From Melioribacteraceae bacterium (GTDB taxonomy: Bacteria > Bacteroidota > Ignavibacteria > Ignavibacteriales > Melioribacteraceae): a DNA stretch of 31,546 nucleotides. Shown in pieces: positions 1 through 8,098 of this stretch. The position numbers and the translations under genes were made by a program. Every line of letters starts with the position of its first letter. The first letter of the stretch is position 1. The stretch spans positions 1 through 31,546 of the forward strand of contig JALSTL010000196.1 of the NCBI GenBank assembly GCA_026983755.1, in the 5' to 3' direction. The notes under the pieces were generated by a model. The model ran no database searches, was not told the DNA's origin, and was given only the letters and a program-made list of their open reading frames with translations.

Positions 1-134
1 GAAATGAATGCTGATATTTCTATATCAAGTTCGTTTTTAAATCTATGCGGAAAGATCAGAGGATCAGGATAAATTTTGGAATAATCAAACTTTTGATAAT
101 GATATTCCAATTTTCTCTTAAGTGATTTATCCAC
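1..134 (-). CDS. TIGR02757/DUF2400 family protein, 5' part only
   Basis: The minus strand is open from a GTG at 134-132 to the window edge. The peptide (VDKSLKRKLEYHYQKFDYSK..., then a YPDPLIFPHRF segment and a DIEISAFI segment) resembles the N-terminus of the TIGR02757/DUF2400 family, in which a short helix precedes a 'DPI.FPHRF...DIEI' signature. The function of that family is unknown. The start is inferred: the stop of the upstream Asp-box gene (140-138) lies in the same frame, so translation must begin after it, and GTG is the first usual start codon. It is the third gene of a likely pdxJ operon. Only about 44 codons are visible, so this is a partial gene recognised by a short motif. Confidence 0.6.
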   Translation of the reverse strand, partial: MDKSLKRKLEYHYQKFDYSKIYPDPLIFPHRFKNELDIEISAFI

Positions 135-137
135 AGC

Positions 138-1724
138 TTACTTCAGTAAAATCATTTTTTTCTGTTCCGAATAGTTCCCAACGGCGATTTTATAAATATA
201 TATACCGCTTGGCAAATTATTTGCATTGAAAGTAACTTCGTGAATACCCGGTGCTTTTTCTCCGTTTACCAATGTTGCTACTTCTCTTCCAAGCATATCA
301 TACACTTTTAATTGTACTTGTTGAGACGTTGTAAACATCGTCTTTACTTTATTGGGAATTGTATATTGTATTGTTGTTGTTGGATTAAAAGGATTGGGAT
401 AATTTTGCGACAATTCAAAATTATTTATTACTTTTCTTTTTTCTACTCCAACAACAAGATTCGAATCATTAATTAAAGCCGTCCAAACACTTAATACTTT
501 GTTATTCATAGCCATCCAAACTGGCCTTATTATACCGTTAAATGCTGAAATATTAATATAATCGCCAAAGAAATAATTTTTATCGGGAACGAAAGATGAT
601 TTACTAATTTTAAAATTTTCAAAACTTGTTCCGCCGTCTTTTGATCTAGCCAAGTAAACTTCTGTTTCGATACCCGACGTATTTCTTCTGTCATAAAAAA
701 CTATATATAGATAACCGGTAACGGGGTCTATATCCATCCAAGATAAAAATTGGTGTCTTGAAGTATTATCATTGTTTACCTTTACAATATTTCCCCAAGT
801 TTTTCCACCGTCGGTAGATTTTATTAAGAAAATATCCGTATTATCTTCTCCGTTTCTTTGGTCTGACCAATTTATATATATATTACCTTTATAAGGAGAA
901 TTGCTTATATCACATGCAGTAATAGGCATACCGTTACATCTGTTGATACCGGAGATATTAAAATTCCATCCGCCCGGTTGAGATGTTACAAAAACGTCGC
1001 TACCAAAAGTTTGTCCGCCATCGGTAGATTTGTCAAACATAATGCCTAAAGGTCCTGCCCAGCTAATATAAACTTCTCCATTAGGTCCAATTGCGGGAAC
1101 TGCTCCTTCAACAGTATTTCCGTCATCAACGGAATTACCACCGTGATCACTTATCCGGATTGGTGAAGACCATGAAATCCCGTCTGTAGAATATGAAAAT
1201 AATATTCTGGAACTATCATTTTGGTCATACGAACCGTAGTTATCAAATTCTGTCCAAGCAACATAAATATTATTTTTATAAGGTGAGTTAGTATAGTCAA
1301 CACCAAGCCATTCTTTATCTTGAGCAAAAGGTTCCGGTTTAAAACCAATGCCTGCTCCATCATTCCAATTTGCTCCGTTATCAACGGATTTTTGTACAAC
1401 AATTCTATCAATCCAATGCCCTGTTGCAGGATTTGATAAATGACCGTAAAATAAATTTCCATTTAAATCGTAAATTACACATGGATCTCCCCAAACACCA
1501 AGTGAAGAAGAAATTATATTTTCTTTCCACGTTTTACCGCTATCCGAACTTGAGTAAAAATAATTGATATTAGCACCAGCTGCCATTTTTGCAGGTTCTA
1601 TAGGATTGATTGCAATTGTAACTTCATTCGGTTCTTTACTTTCCGGATTATTAATTTGAACATTACGATACTGTGCAAAAATACTGAAAGCATAAAAGAA
1701 TATTAAAAATAGTAATTTATTCAT
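138..1724 (-). CDS. Secreted Asp-box (BNR/sialidase-like) protein with type IX secretion sorting domain
   Basis: A 528-aa protein with an N-terminal signal peptide (about 1-18, ending SIFAQ). It carries six Asp-box motifs of the S-x-D-x-G-x-T-W type, near residues 60-66, 113-120, 180-185, 233-240, 303-310 and 361-368, which implies a multi-bladed beta-propeller as in sialidase-like folds. I cannot assign sialidase activity because catalytic residues are not evident. Residues 436-528 form a type A T9SS sorting domain, with NYPNPFNPTTTIQYTIP at 441-457, a 'VYDMLGREVATLV' strand, and a terminal 'LPSGIYIYKI...KKMILLK'. The protein is therefore expected to be exported and attached to, or released from, the cell surface. 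The start is backed by GGAG six bases ahead of the ATG. It lies 20 bp downstream of pdxJ, probably in the same transcript. Confidence 0.85.
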   Translation of the reverse strand: MNKLLFLIFFYAFSIFAQYRNVQINNPESKEPNEVTIAINPIEPAKMAAGANINYFYSSSDSGKTWKENIISSSLGVWGDPCVIYDLNGNLFYGHLSNPATGHWIDRIVVQKSVDNGANWNDGAGIGFKPEPFAQDKEWLGVDYTNSPYKNNIYVAWTEFDNYGSYDQNDSSRILFSYSTDGISWSSPIRISDHGGNSVDDGNTVEGAVPAIGPNGEVYISWAGPLGIMFDKSTDGGQTFGSDVFVTSQPGGWNFNISGINRCNGMPITACDISNSPYKGNIYINWSDQRNGEDNTDIFLIKSTDGGKTWGNIVKVNNDNTSRHQFLSWMDIDPVTGYLYIVFYDRRNTSGIETEVYLARSKDGGTSFENFKISKSSFVPDKNYFFGDYINISAFNGIIRPVWMAMNNKVLSVWTALINDSNLVVGVEKRKVINNFELSQNYPNPFNPTTTIQYTIPNKVKTMFTTSQQVQLKVYDMLGREVATLVNGEKAPGIHEVTFNANNLPSGIYIYKIAVGNYSEQKKMILLK

Positions 1725-1744
1725 TTTTTCACTCCGGTATCAAA

Positions 1745-2467
1745 TTACCAAACTACTTTGTTTATTAATTGTATCATATCTTCAATTGCTTTTTCCAAAC
1801 CTACAAAAACAGCTCTGGCTATAACAGCTTGTCCAATGCTTACTTCGTCAATATTTTTCATAGCAATAAATTCTTTAATATTATTATAATTCAATCCATG
1901 ACCGGCATTAACACCAAGTCCTAATTTTTTAGCATGTTTTGCGGCTATTCTGATATTTTCCAATTCATCAAACATATCCTCTTCGGTTTTGGCATTTGCA
2001 AAAACACCGGTATGTATTTCAATCATATCTGTGTTAAGTTCAGCCGAAATATCAATTTGATTTATGTCCGGTTCAATAAATAAAGAAACGGAAATATTTT
2101 CATTGTGTAATTGTTCTATTGTATTTCTAATAAGTTCAGTATTATCAATCACGTTCAAACCTCCTTCCGTAGTAAGTTCCTCACGTTTTTCGGGAACCAA
2201 CGTTACAAGATCCGGTTGAACGTCGCAAGCAAAATCAATTATTTCTTGAACGGCGGCCATTTCCAAATCCAATTTGGTTTTTATTTGCTCACGTAATAAA
2301 CGTACATCTCTTTCATTTATGTGTCTTCTGTCTTCTCTTAAATGGACTACTATACCGTCAACGCCAAACTGCTCGGCCATTAAAGCAAATGTAACAGGGT
2401 CGGGTATTTCTTCGGCTCTTGCATTTCTAAGAACCGCAACATGATCCACATTTAATGAAAATTTCAT
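1745..2467 (-). CDS. pdxJ: Pyridoxine 5'-phosphate synthase
   Basis: PdxJ condenses 1-deoxy-D-xylulose 5-phosphate with 3-amino-2-oxopropyl phosphate to give pyridoxine 5'-phosphate in the cytosol (DXP-dependent vitamin B6 pathway). Family motifs appear in order: NVDHVAVLRNAR near the N-terminus, VHLREDRRHI at about 40-50, LEMAA, LVPEKREELTTEGGLNV, IEIHTG, NAGHGLNY, and VSIGQAVIARAVFVG near the end. The length of about 240 aa is normal. Two in-frame ATGs lie at 2473 and 2467. A GGA touches the first but sits six bases from the second, so I chose 2467 (MKFSLNVDH...), which also matches the short N-terminus of the family. It heads a minus-strand run with the Asp-box gene. A perfect inverted repeat lies in its leader. 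Confidence 0.96.
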   Translation of the reverse strand: MKFSLNVDHVAVLRNARAEEIPDPVTFALMAEQFGVDGIVVHLREDRRHINERDVRLLREQIKTKLDLEMAAVQEIIDFACDVQPDLVTLVPEKREELTTEGGLNVIDNTELIRNTIEQLHNENISVSLFIEPDINQIDISAELNTDMIEIHTGVFANAKTEEDMFDELENIRIAAKHAKKLGLGVNAGHGLNYNNIKEFIAMKNIDEVSIGQAVIARAVFVGLEKAIEDMIQLINKVVW

Positions 2468-2492
2468 AATCATTCCAAAATAATTTTTACTT

Positions 2493-2516
2493 ATTTTACT
2501 TTTGTATAAGTAAAAT
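2493..2516. promoter_or_regulatory. Perfect 9-bp inverted repeat in the pdxJ leader
   Basis: The arms ATTTTACTT (2493-2501) and AAGTAAAAT (2508-2516) are separated by six bases and centred about 38 bp upstream of the pdxJ start. It could be an operator or an RNA hairpin in the 5' leader. It has no following U-tract toward pdxJ that would make it a terminator. The arms are A+T-rich, so in this background chance is a real possibility. Confidence 0.3.
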
Positions 2517-2868
2517 TAAACAAATTTTTTATAAAGTTTTAGTTATTACATAATAGTAAAAATTTATTAAGCTAAAATTCCAATAATTTTATTCTGCACT
2601 TATTGTTTTACGGATAAAAAGTTAGCACGATAACAAACTAATAAATAATATTTGATGTATTAAATCATTATTGTTATCTTTAGTTTTATAAATGTAAAGT
2701 TACCTCTAATATTCTTCCGGTAATAATTTAACTTTCATGTTCTTTATGAAAAATTAGTATAGTATAATTTCCATTTGTAGAAACCGTTGAATTTTATTTT
2801 GTTCAATTTGTAATAACATAAATTTCCTTTTCTGAAAAATAATAACGTAAATAAAAGGAGAATTAAAA
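2517..2868. other. Intergenic gap between divergent pdxJ and a small unknown gene
   Basis: The gap between divergent starts must hold promoters for both directions. It is A+T-rich with stop codons in all frames and no convincing short gene. A TATAAT at 2763-2768 on the plus strand could be a -10 element for the downstream gene, but no good -35 partner sits 16-18 bases ahead of it. A strong AAGGAG at the end of the gap serves the gene at 2869. Confidence 0.5.
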
Positions 2869-3249
2869 ATGGGAATTATAAAAAAAATATTCGGAGCACG
2901 TTCGAAGTACGATAAAACTCTTCCCTATTCTTACATGGCTAAACATTTTATTGTTAATGGGAACGAAGATATTTGCAATTATTATTATTCGGATACAATT
3001 TGCAGTTTGTTGGAATATCTTACAGAGCATAATATTGCACCTTCCGAAACCGAATTGTTCGGGCTTTACACCAAACACGAAATTAAATTGGATAAAAATA
3101 TTTGTTCCGAAAATGACAAATGGATTCTTAAACCTTTTTTATGTAAAATTTTGGAAGAACATTATGATAAAACAAAAGACGAATTATACAAAGGTCATGT
3201 TGCAGGTGGAGATTGTTCTTTTGAAGATAGGAACGAAAATATTTTGTAA
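2869..3249 (+). CDS. Small unrecognised cytoplasmic protein (126 aa)
   Basis: I do not recognise this protein. It has a strong AAGGAG ribosome binding site eight bases before the ATG. It starts MGIIKKIFGARSKYDK, has no signal peptide or membrane segment, and contains five cysteines (about 36, 45, 79, 92, 116). The middle (about 40-57, SDTICSLLEYLTEHNIAP) looks helical. The C-terminus ends with GGDCSFEDRNENIL. An overlapping reading frame at 2951-3262 is rejected because it lacks a ribosome binding site and lies inside this one. The gene stands alone between a divergent promoter gap and a 171-bp gap before the flavoprotein, so its context says little. A small soluble domain or adaptor is possible, but no function is claimed. 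Confidence 0.75.
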   Translation: MGIIKKIFGARSKYDKTLPYSYMAKHFIVNGNEDICNYYYSDTICSLLEYLTEHNIAPSETELFGLYTKHEIKLDKNICSENDKWILKPFLCKILEEHYDKTKDELYKGHVAGGDCSFEDRNENIL

Positions 3250-3420
3250 TAATCAGGATTAAAATCTTAATTTCGGATATTGGCAATAAATTATGCCTAA
3301 CATTAAAAATATATTTGAATTGATAGTGTAATTATTGTCTTAAACCGAATTAAAGCGATTTTTTTTAGTTATTGCAAATATCATTTTTGTATTTTTCAAT
3401 TAAACAAATAAGATATTTTT

Positions 3421-4629
3421 ATGCAAGTAACTAAAAAGCGTGTTGTATTATTCGGAGCCGGAGCCTCAAATTTAATTGCCGCATATTTTTTAGCGGATTA
3501 TTTTAATATAATTATATTTGAAAAAGAGAAATCAATTGGTAGGAAGTTTTTAATTGCCGGTAAAGGAGGACTTAATTTAACCAACAATCTTCCGATTAAT
3601 AAATTTCTGAAAAATTACACTCCGAAATATTTTTTAGACGATGCGGTCAAATCTTTTAACGCAAATGCATTAAGACAGTGGTTGTTAAATTTAAATATCC
3701 CTACCTTTATAGGAAGCAGCGGAAAAATTTTCCCCAAAAAAGAAATAAATCCGGCATTAGTTTTGAATACCATAAAAAAAAACTTACTGAAAATGAATGT
3801 AAAAATTATAACTAAATGTGAGTTTCTAAAATTTACCGATAATCATAAGCCGATAATAAATTGCAAAGGTAAAAAAATAATACCGAAAGCAGATTATTTT
3901 ATTTTCGGATTAGGCGGAGCATCTTGGCCGCAAACCGGGTCGAACGGAGCATGGAAAGTTGCTTTTGAAAAAATAGGGATAAAAACAGCAAATTTTCAAG
4001 CATCAAACTGTGGAATAAATATAAATTGGTCTTCGCATATAAAGAAATATCATGTAGGTAAACCACTCAAAAACATAAAAATATCGTTCGGGAGAAAAAA
4101 TTTCTTAGGTGAAGCTGTTATCACAAATTATGGTTTGGAAGGCGGTTTGATTTACAAGTTAATTCCTTATATTAGAAAATCTTTTGATAAAAATAAAAAG
4201 ACGGTTATAAAGTTGGATTTTAAACCTTATAATGAGAAATTTCAGTTAATTAAAAAAATCAGTCCTTCAAAATATACTTCAAAAGATTATATGAAGATAT
4301 TGAATATAAATAAGTTACACCTATCACTTATAAAAGAATACAGCACAAAAGAAGAATATCTCGATAAAAAAACGTTTATAGAAAAACTTAAAGGATTATT
4401 GTTAAAGGTTGAATCGTTGAGGCCGCTTGAAGAAGCAATTTCAACAATTGGCGGAATAGAAACAACCGAACTTAATCCAGATTTTTCATTAAAAAAGAAT
4501 CCCGCAATATTTACAATTGGCGAAATGGTAAATTGGGATGCTCCGACCGGCGGATTTTTATTACAAGCATGTTTTTCAATGGGTTTTTATGCTGCACAAA
4601 GTATTATTAAACAAAATATTATTCGGTAA
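3421..4629 (+). CDS. FAD-dependent flavoprotein of the TIGR03862 / HI0933-BaiN group
   Basis: A 402-aa cytosolic flavoprotein, substrate unknown. The N-terminal Rossmann segment VVLFGAGASNLIAA (8-21) and an acidic residue at the end of the second strand (E34) bind the FAD ribose. GRKFLIAGKGGLNLTN (40-55) is the hallmark of the TIGR03862 (PP_4765-like) branch. LGGASWPQTGSNG (164-176), STIGGI (341-346) and GEMVNWDAPTGG (367-378) are the later family blocks. The third glycine of the usual GxGxxG is replaced by Asn17. The HI0933/BaiN group includes bile-acid and flavin reductases, but this member's reaction cannot be read from the sequence. Its 3' end overlaps the convergent glycosyltransferase gene by 11 bp. 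Confidence 0.85.
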   Translation: MQVTKKRVVLFGAGASNLIAAYFLADYFNIIIFEKEKSIGRKFLIAGKGGLNLTNNLPINKFLKNYTPKYFLDDAVKSFNANALRQWLLNLNIPTFIGSSGKIFPKKEINPALVLNTIKKNLLKMNVKIITKCEFLKFTDNHKPIINCKGKKIIPKADYFIFGLGGASWPQTGSNGAWKVAFEKIGIKTANFQASNCGININWSSHIKKYHVGKPLKNIKISFGRKNFLGEAVITNYGLEGGLIYKLIPYIRKSFDKNKKTVIKLDFKPYNEKFQLIKKISPSKYTSKDYMKILNINKLHLSLIKEYSTKEEYLDKKTFIEKLKGLLLKVESLRPLEEAISTIGGIETTELNPDFSLKKNPAIFTIGEMVNWDAPTGGFLLQACFSMGFYAAQSIIKQNIIR

Positions 4630-5290
4630 TAATAACATTAAGAAATCCTTTAATTGTTTGCCAAGCATTTATCTTACTTTTATTTTCGTTATAAAGCGTA
4701 GGAATATCTATATATCCGATTTTGTAATTGTTATTTAATATTTTTACAATCATTTCGCTTTCGGCTTCAAATCCGTTTCTATCGGGCATAATATTTTGAA
4801 GAATTGAAGTTCTAAAAGCTCTGTATCCGGATTGACTATCAAGAATTTGTTCACCTGTTTTCCAACTAAGCAATTTACTGGTTAAATAGTTGCTGATTTT
4901 TCTCTGAATAGGCATTGATTTTGTATTATTAAGTCTGTTTCCTATAACAACATCGTAATAATGTATTTGCTCAACAAAAGAAGGAATTAATTCGGGAAGA
5001 TGCTGCATATCGGCATCCAAGGTAATTGTTATATGAGTATTTAATTTTATACTGTGTAAAAATCCGGATCTAAGTGCCCTGCCCTTTCCCAAATTTTTTT
5101 TATGATTAAGTAAAATTATATTATCTTTTTGGGGAATTTGATAAACGGAGTTATCTGTTGAACCGTCGTTAACCGCAATAATACAATCAACAAATTTGAT
5201 AACTTTATGAAATAATATTTTAAGATTTTCTTCTTCGTTGAAAAAAGGAATAACGGCACATATTTTATTTATGTTTTCTAAATGATTCAA
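4619..5290 (-). CDS. Family 2 glycosyltransferase (DPM/DPG-synthase-like)
   Basis: A 223-aa GT-A fold glycosyltransferase without membrane segments, probably acting at the inner face of the cytoplasmic membrane on a polyprenyl-phosphate or cell-envelope acceptor. Visible motifs are AVIPFFNEEENL (12-23), the nucleotide-binding VNDGSTDNS (40-48), DADMQH (92-97, the metal-binding DxD-type site), IGNRLN (116-121) and DSQSGYRAFR (151-160), the last typical of dolichol-phosphate-mannose-synthase-like enzymes. The start appears to be TTG at 5290, overlapping the end of dacA by 26 bp, with a GGGGA about 11 bases upstream. No ATG occurs before the first strand. It is the last gene of the PASTA-to-dacA run, probably translated by coupling. 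Confidence 0.87.
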   Translation of the reverse strand: MNHLENINKICAVIPFFNEEENLKILFHKVIKFVDCIIAVNDGSTDNSVYQIPQKDNIILLNHKKNLGKGRALRSGFLHSIKLNTHITITLDADMQHLPELIPSFVEQIHYYDVVIGNRLNNTKSMPIQRKISNYLTSKLLSWKTGEQILDSQSGYRAFRTSILQNIMPDRNGFEAESEMIVKILNNNYKIGYIDIPTLYNENKSKINAWQTIKGFLNVIITE

Positions 5291-6083
5291 TTAAGTTTTT
5301 AAATCCCCGTTCTTTGGAAACTTTCATACTGCGAGTTAAATGTTTACGTAAATTCTCTTTGGAAAGTCCGCTTATTAATTGTCCGTTTTCCGCAATGGAA
5401 ATTCCACCTGTTTCTTCCGAAACAATAATACTGATAACATCGGCCTCTTCGGTAATACCAATTCCCGCACGATGCCTCATACCAAGATCTTTTCCGTCTA
5501 TAGAAGTAAGCTCGGTTAAAGGAAGAGTACATCTTGCGGCTTCTATACTATTGTTGTTAATTATTACGGCACCGTCGTGTAAAGGACTTCTGGGAAAGAA
5601 AATGGACCGTAATAAATTTTTATTTAATTTGGCATTTAAAACTTCACCGCTTTCAACTACACTTTTTAATCCTGTAGATTTTAAATAAACCATTAAAGCA
5701 CCATGTTGATGTTGAGCCATTTCAAAAGCGGCTTCCGAAATAATATCCGCTACGGTTTTGTCGTCGCTTTTAACAAAGAAATTAAATAGAGGACTTTTAC
5801 CTAAAATTACAAGTAATCTTCTTATTTCGGGCTGGAATAATACTATGAAAGCAATAACCCAAATATCGGTAATTAATTTTAATAACCAACCTAAAGCACG
5901 TAGGTTAATTGCTTGTGCAACAAAGGAAAGTACAAGCACAATTACCAAACCAATAAATATTTGTGCGGCTATTGTTCCTTTAATTATCCTATACAACTTG
6001 TAAAGAATAAAAGAAACAAGCGCTATATCTATTAAATCTAAAAACGTAAAAGGTAAAAAACCTATTTTAAATAGTTCAAACAT
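5265..6083 (-). CDS. dacA: Diadenylate cyclase, CdaA/DacA type
   Basis: This membrane enzyme makes the second messenger c-di-AMP from two ATP. The N-terminal part has three hydrophobic helices (about 17-33, 41-59, 70-84), followed by the DisA_N/DAC domain. Catalytic motifs are intact: HDGAVII (D170-G171-A172, metal binding) and GMRHRAG (R203-H204-R205, ATP triphosphate contact). GALMVYLKST (128-137) and SEETGGIS (222-229) flank them. The length of 272 aa is normal for CdaA. Its ATG overlaps the folP stop by 8 bp, so the two are translationally coupled. The CdaR regulator and glmM, which accompany dacA in Firmicutes, are absent here, while amino-sugar genes (nagA) lie in the same run. In many bacteria c-di-AMP controls potassium, turgor and wall homeostasis. 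Confidence 0.95.
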   Translation of the reverse strand: MFELFKIGFLPFTFLDLIDIALVSFILYKLYRIIKGTIAAQIFIGLVIVLVLSFVAQAINLRALGWLLKLITDIWVIAFIVLFQPEIRRLLVILGKSPLFNFFVKSDDKTVADIISEAAFEMAQHQHGALMVYLKSTGLKSVVESGEVLNAKLNKNLLRSIFFPRSPLHDGAVIINNNSIEAARCTLPLTELTSIDGKDLGMRHRAGIGITEEADVISIIVSEETGGISIAENGQLISGLSKENLRKHLTRSMKVSKERGFKNLIESFRKHK

Positions 6084-6951
6084 TAACTAATTGTTTGGGA
6101 TTATTTATAAATGATAGTAATTTAACAATTTCTTTTGTGTTTTTAACATTATGAGTTCTAATTATTTTTACTCCGTTTTGAATTGCAAACATTTCCGCTA
6201 TTGTTGTGGAATTTTCTCTGTTTTTTACATCCAAGTCAAGTGCTTTGCCCAAAAAGGATTTTCTGGACAGCCCAATCAAAATAGGATAACCTAATTTTGC
6301 AAAATATTTTATTTGTTTTAATAATTCATAATTTTCAAAAACTCGTTTACCAAACCCGATACCGGGATCTATAATAATTTTATTTATACCGTAAAACTTT
6401 GCCGTATCAATTCTTTTTTGTAAAAAATCTTTCACTTCGCTAACAACATTATCATATACGGCAACATTTTGCATTGTTTTGGGTTTTCCTTTAATGTGCA
6501 TTAAAACTATAAAAGCATTGTATTTTTTTACCGTATCCAAAATTTTTTCATCAAAAGTTGCGGCACTTATATCGTTAATAATAACGGCACCGGCTTGTAA
6601 TGATTTTTCTGCAATTTCAGCTTTGGTAGTATCTACAGATATAATAGTTCCCGGTCGTTGTTTTAATAACTTTTTTATAACCGGAATTACTCTTTTGCAT
6701 TCTTCTTCTTTGCTTACGGGATCTGCTCCCGGTCTGGTTGATTCACCGCCAATATCAATAATATCCGCTCCGTTATCCAATAAGTTTATTGCATGTTCAA
6801 CCGCACTATTGGTATTAAAATAATTTCCTCCGTCCGAAAACGAATCTGGCGTAACATTTACAATTCCCATTATCAGCGGGTAATCCGATTTTAATATCTT
6901 ATCGAAATATTCAGTAACATTCAACTTATTTTTGGTAACAAATTTTTCCAT
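6076..6951 (-). CDS. folP: Dihydropteroate synthase
   Basis: FolP joins 6-hydroxymethyl-dihydropterin diphosphate to p-aminobenzoate in folate synthesis, in the cytosol. Diagnostic blocks are MGIVNVTPDSFSDGG (28-42), DIGGESTRPGA (66-76), SVDTTKAEIA, NDISAA, IIIDPGIGFGK, GLSRKSFLG and a closing RTHNV. The length of 291 aa is normal, with a short N-terminal extension of about 25 residues before the first strand. The ATG lies inside the end of nagA (26-bp overlap) and no clear ribosome binding site is seen, suggesting reinitiation. It is followed by dacA with an 8-bp overlap. I recall this pairing from other members of the Bacteroidota superphylum. Confidence 0.96.
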   Translation of the reverse strand: MEKFVTKNKLNVTEYFDKILKSDYPLIMGIVNVTPDSFSDGGNYFNTNSAVEHAINLLDNGADIIDIGGESTRPGADPVSKEEECKRVIPVIKKLLKQRPGTIISVDTTKAEIAEKSLQAGAVIINDISAATFDEKILDTVKKYNAFIVLMHIKGKPKTMQNVAVYDNVVSEVKDFLQKRIDTAKFYGINKIIIDPGIGFGKRVFENYELLKQIKYFAKLGYPILIGLSRKSFLGKALDLDVKNRENSTTIAEMFAIQNGVKIIRTHNVKNTKEIVKLLSFINNPKQLVNV

Positions 6952-8083
6952 TCATTATAGTCATTTGTACGTTAAATTTTTTATCTAAAACAACAAAATC
7001 CGCCGGTTTGCCGCTAGTTAAAATTCCTTTATTGCTACCAATAACTTTAGCAGGATTAACGGTTGCCATTCTTACGGCATCTTTTAATTTTACACCTGTA
7101 GTACGAACCAAATTTTTAATTGCTTTGTTAAGGGTAAGCGTACTTCCGGCAATGGTACCATCTTCCATTACTGCTTTATTCCCTTTCAATATTACTTTTT
7201 GGTCCGAAAATTGTGTCTCTTCTCCTTCATGCATTCCGCCAACTCTTATGGAATCGGTTATAAGAATAATCCCTTTTGGAGTTTTGGATTTTATTAGAAA
7301 TTCCATTGTTGCCGGATGAACATGATAAGTATCTGCAATTAGTTCAATTTTTAATTCGTCTCTAAGCATTGCTGCAACGGCAACTCCCGGCTTTCTATGG
7401 TTAATGGGAGGCATGGCATTAAACATGTGGGTTACATGTGCGGCTCCTCTATCAATTGCCATATCAACTTGTTCGTATGTTGCTGTAGAATGACCAATAG
7501 AACAAACGACACCGCAATAAGAAGCTTCTCTAATTACATCAAGTGCTCCGTCTAATTCCGGTGCTATAGTCATAATTTTAATTTGCTTTTCGGAAGCTTC
7601 CCACAGTTCCCTAAATGATTCAACGGTTGGTTTCCATAAATAGTCTTCGTTCATTGCACCTTTTAGTTTGGAATTTAAATAAGGACCTTCCATGTGAATA
7701 CCGACTATATTCGAATCCGGATTGTTTTTAATAAATTTAGCAACCCGTCTTAAATCTTCAAGTAATCTTTTTTTCGGTTTTGCATGAAGGCTAGCCAATA
7801 AAGAAGTGGAACCGTTTTTTAAAAAATAATTACTAATTTTTTTTATGCTTTTATCCGATTCGTCGGAAAATCCATAACCTCCGGCTCCTCCGTGCACCAA
7901 TAAATCTATAAAACCGGGAGTAATATATTTTCCTTTAACATTTATTTTTTTTATTCTTGAAGATAATTTAATATTCTTGTTTTTTTCTATACGGTAAATT
8001 TTATTCCCTTTGGTTGTAATAATTCCATTTTTTACAATTTTAAAAGGTGTTATTATTTTGGCTCCTATAAATGCATAATCCAT
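6926..8083 (-). CDS. nagA: N-acetylglucosamine-6-phosphate deacetylase
   Basis: NagA removes acetate from GlcNAc-6-phosphate, giving glucosamine-6-phosphate for amino-sugar catabolism or peptidoglycan precursor supply. The amidohydrolase barrel begins at PGFIDLLVHGG (56-66). Metal and substrate residues are visible: E132 in GIHMEGPYLN, H198 in SIGHST, H219 in HVTHMFNAM, H254/H256 in ADTYHVHP, and the catalytic aspartate D277 in ITDSIRVGG. The family block GSTLTLNKAI lies near the C-terminus. The length of 385 aa is typical. It starts 15 bp after rpe with a CGAGG site, and overlaps folP. The partner nagB lies on the opposite strand in the divergent run (11103-11870). Confidence 0.95.
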   Translation of the reverse strand: MDYAFIGAKIITPFKIVKNGIITTKGNKIYRIEKNKNIKLSSRIKKINVKGKYITPGFIDLLVHGGAGGYGFSDESDKSIKKISNYFLKNGSTSLLASLHAKPKKRLLEDLRRVAKFIKNNPDSNIVGIHMEGPYLNSKLKGAMNEDYLWKPTVESFRELWEASEKQIKIMTIAPELDGALDVIREASYCGVVCSIGHSTATYEQVDMAIDRGAAHVTHMFNAMPPINHRKPGVAVAAMLRDELKIELIADTYHVHPATMEFLIKSKTPKGIILITDSIRVGGMHEGEETQFSDQKVILKGNKAVMEDGTIAGSTLTLNKAIKNLVRTTGVKLKDAVRMATVNPAKVIGSNKGILTSGKPADFVVLDKKFNVQMTIMNGKICYQK

Positions 8084-8098
8084 AATTTATTTGCCTCG

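Noticed and set aside
138..1724. Naming the Asp-box protein a sialidase
   Set aside because: Only the structural Asp-box repeats are visible; the arginine triad and catalytic residues could not be identified.
2951..3262. 103-codon frame on the plus strand overlapping the small protein at 2869
   Set aside because: No ribosome binding site and an implausible residue composition. The overlapping 2869 frame has AAGGAG and a balanced protein.
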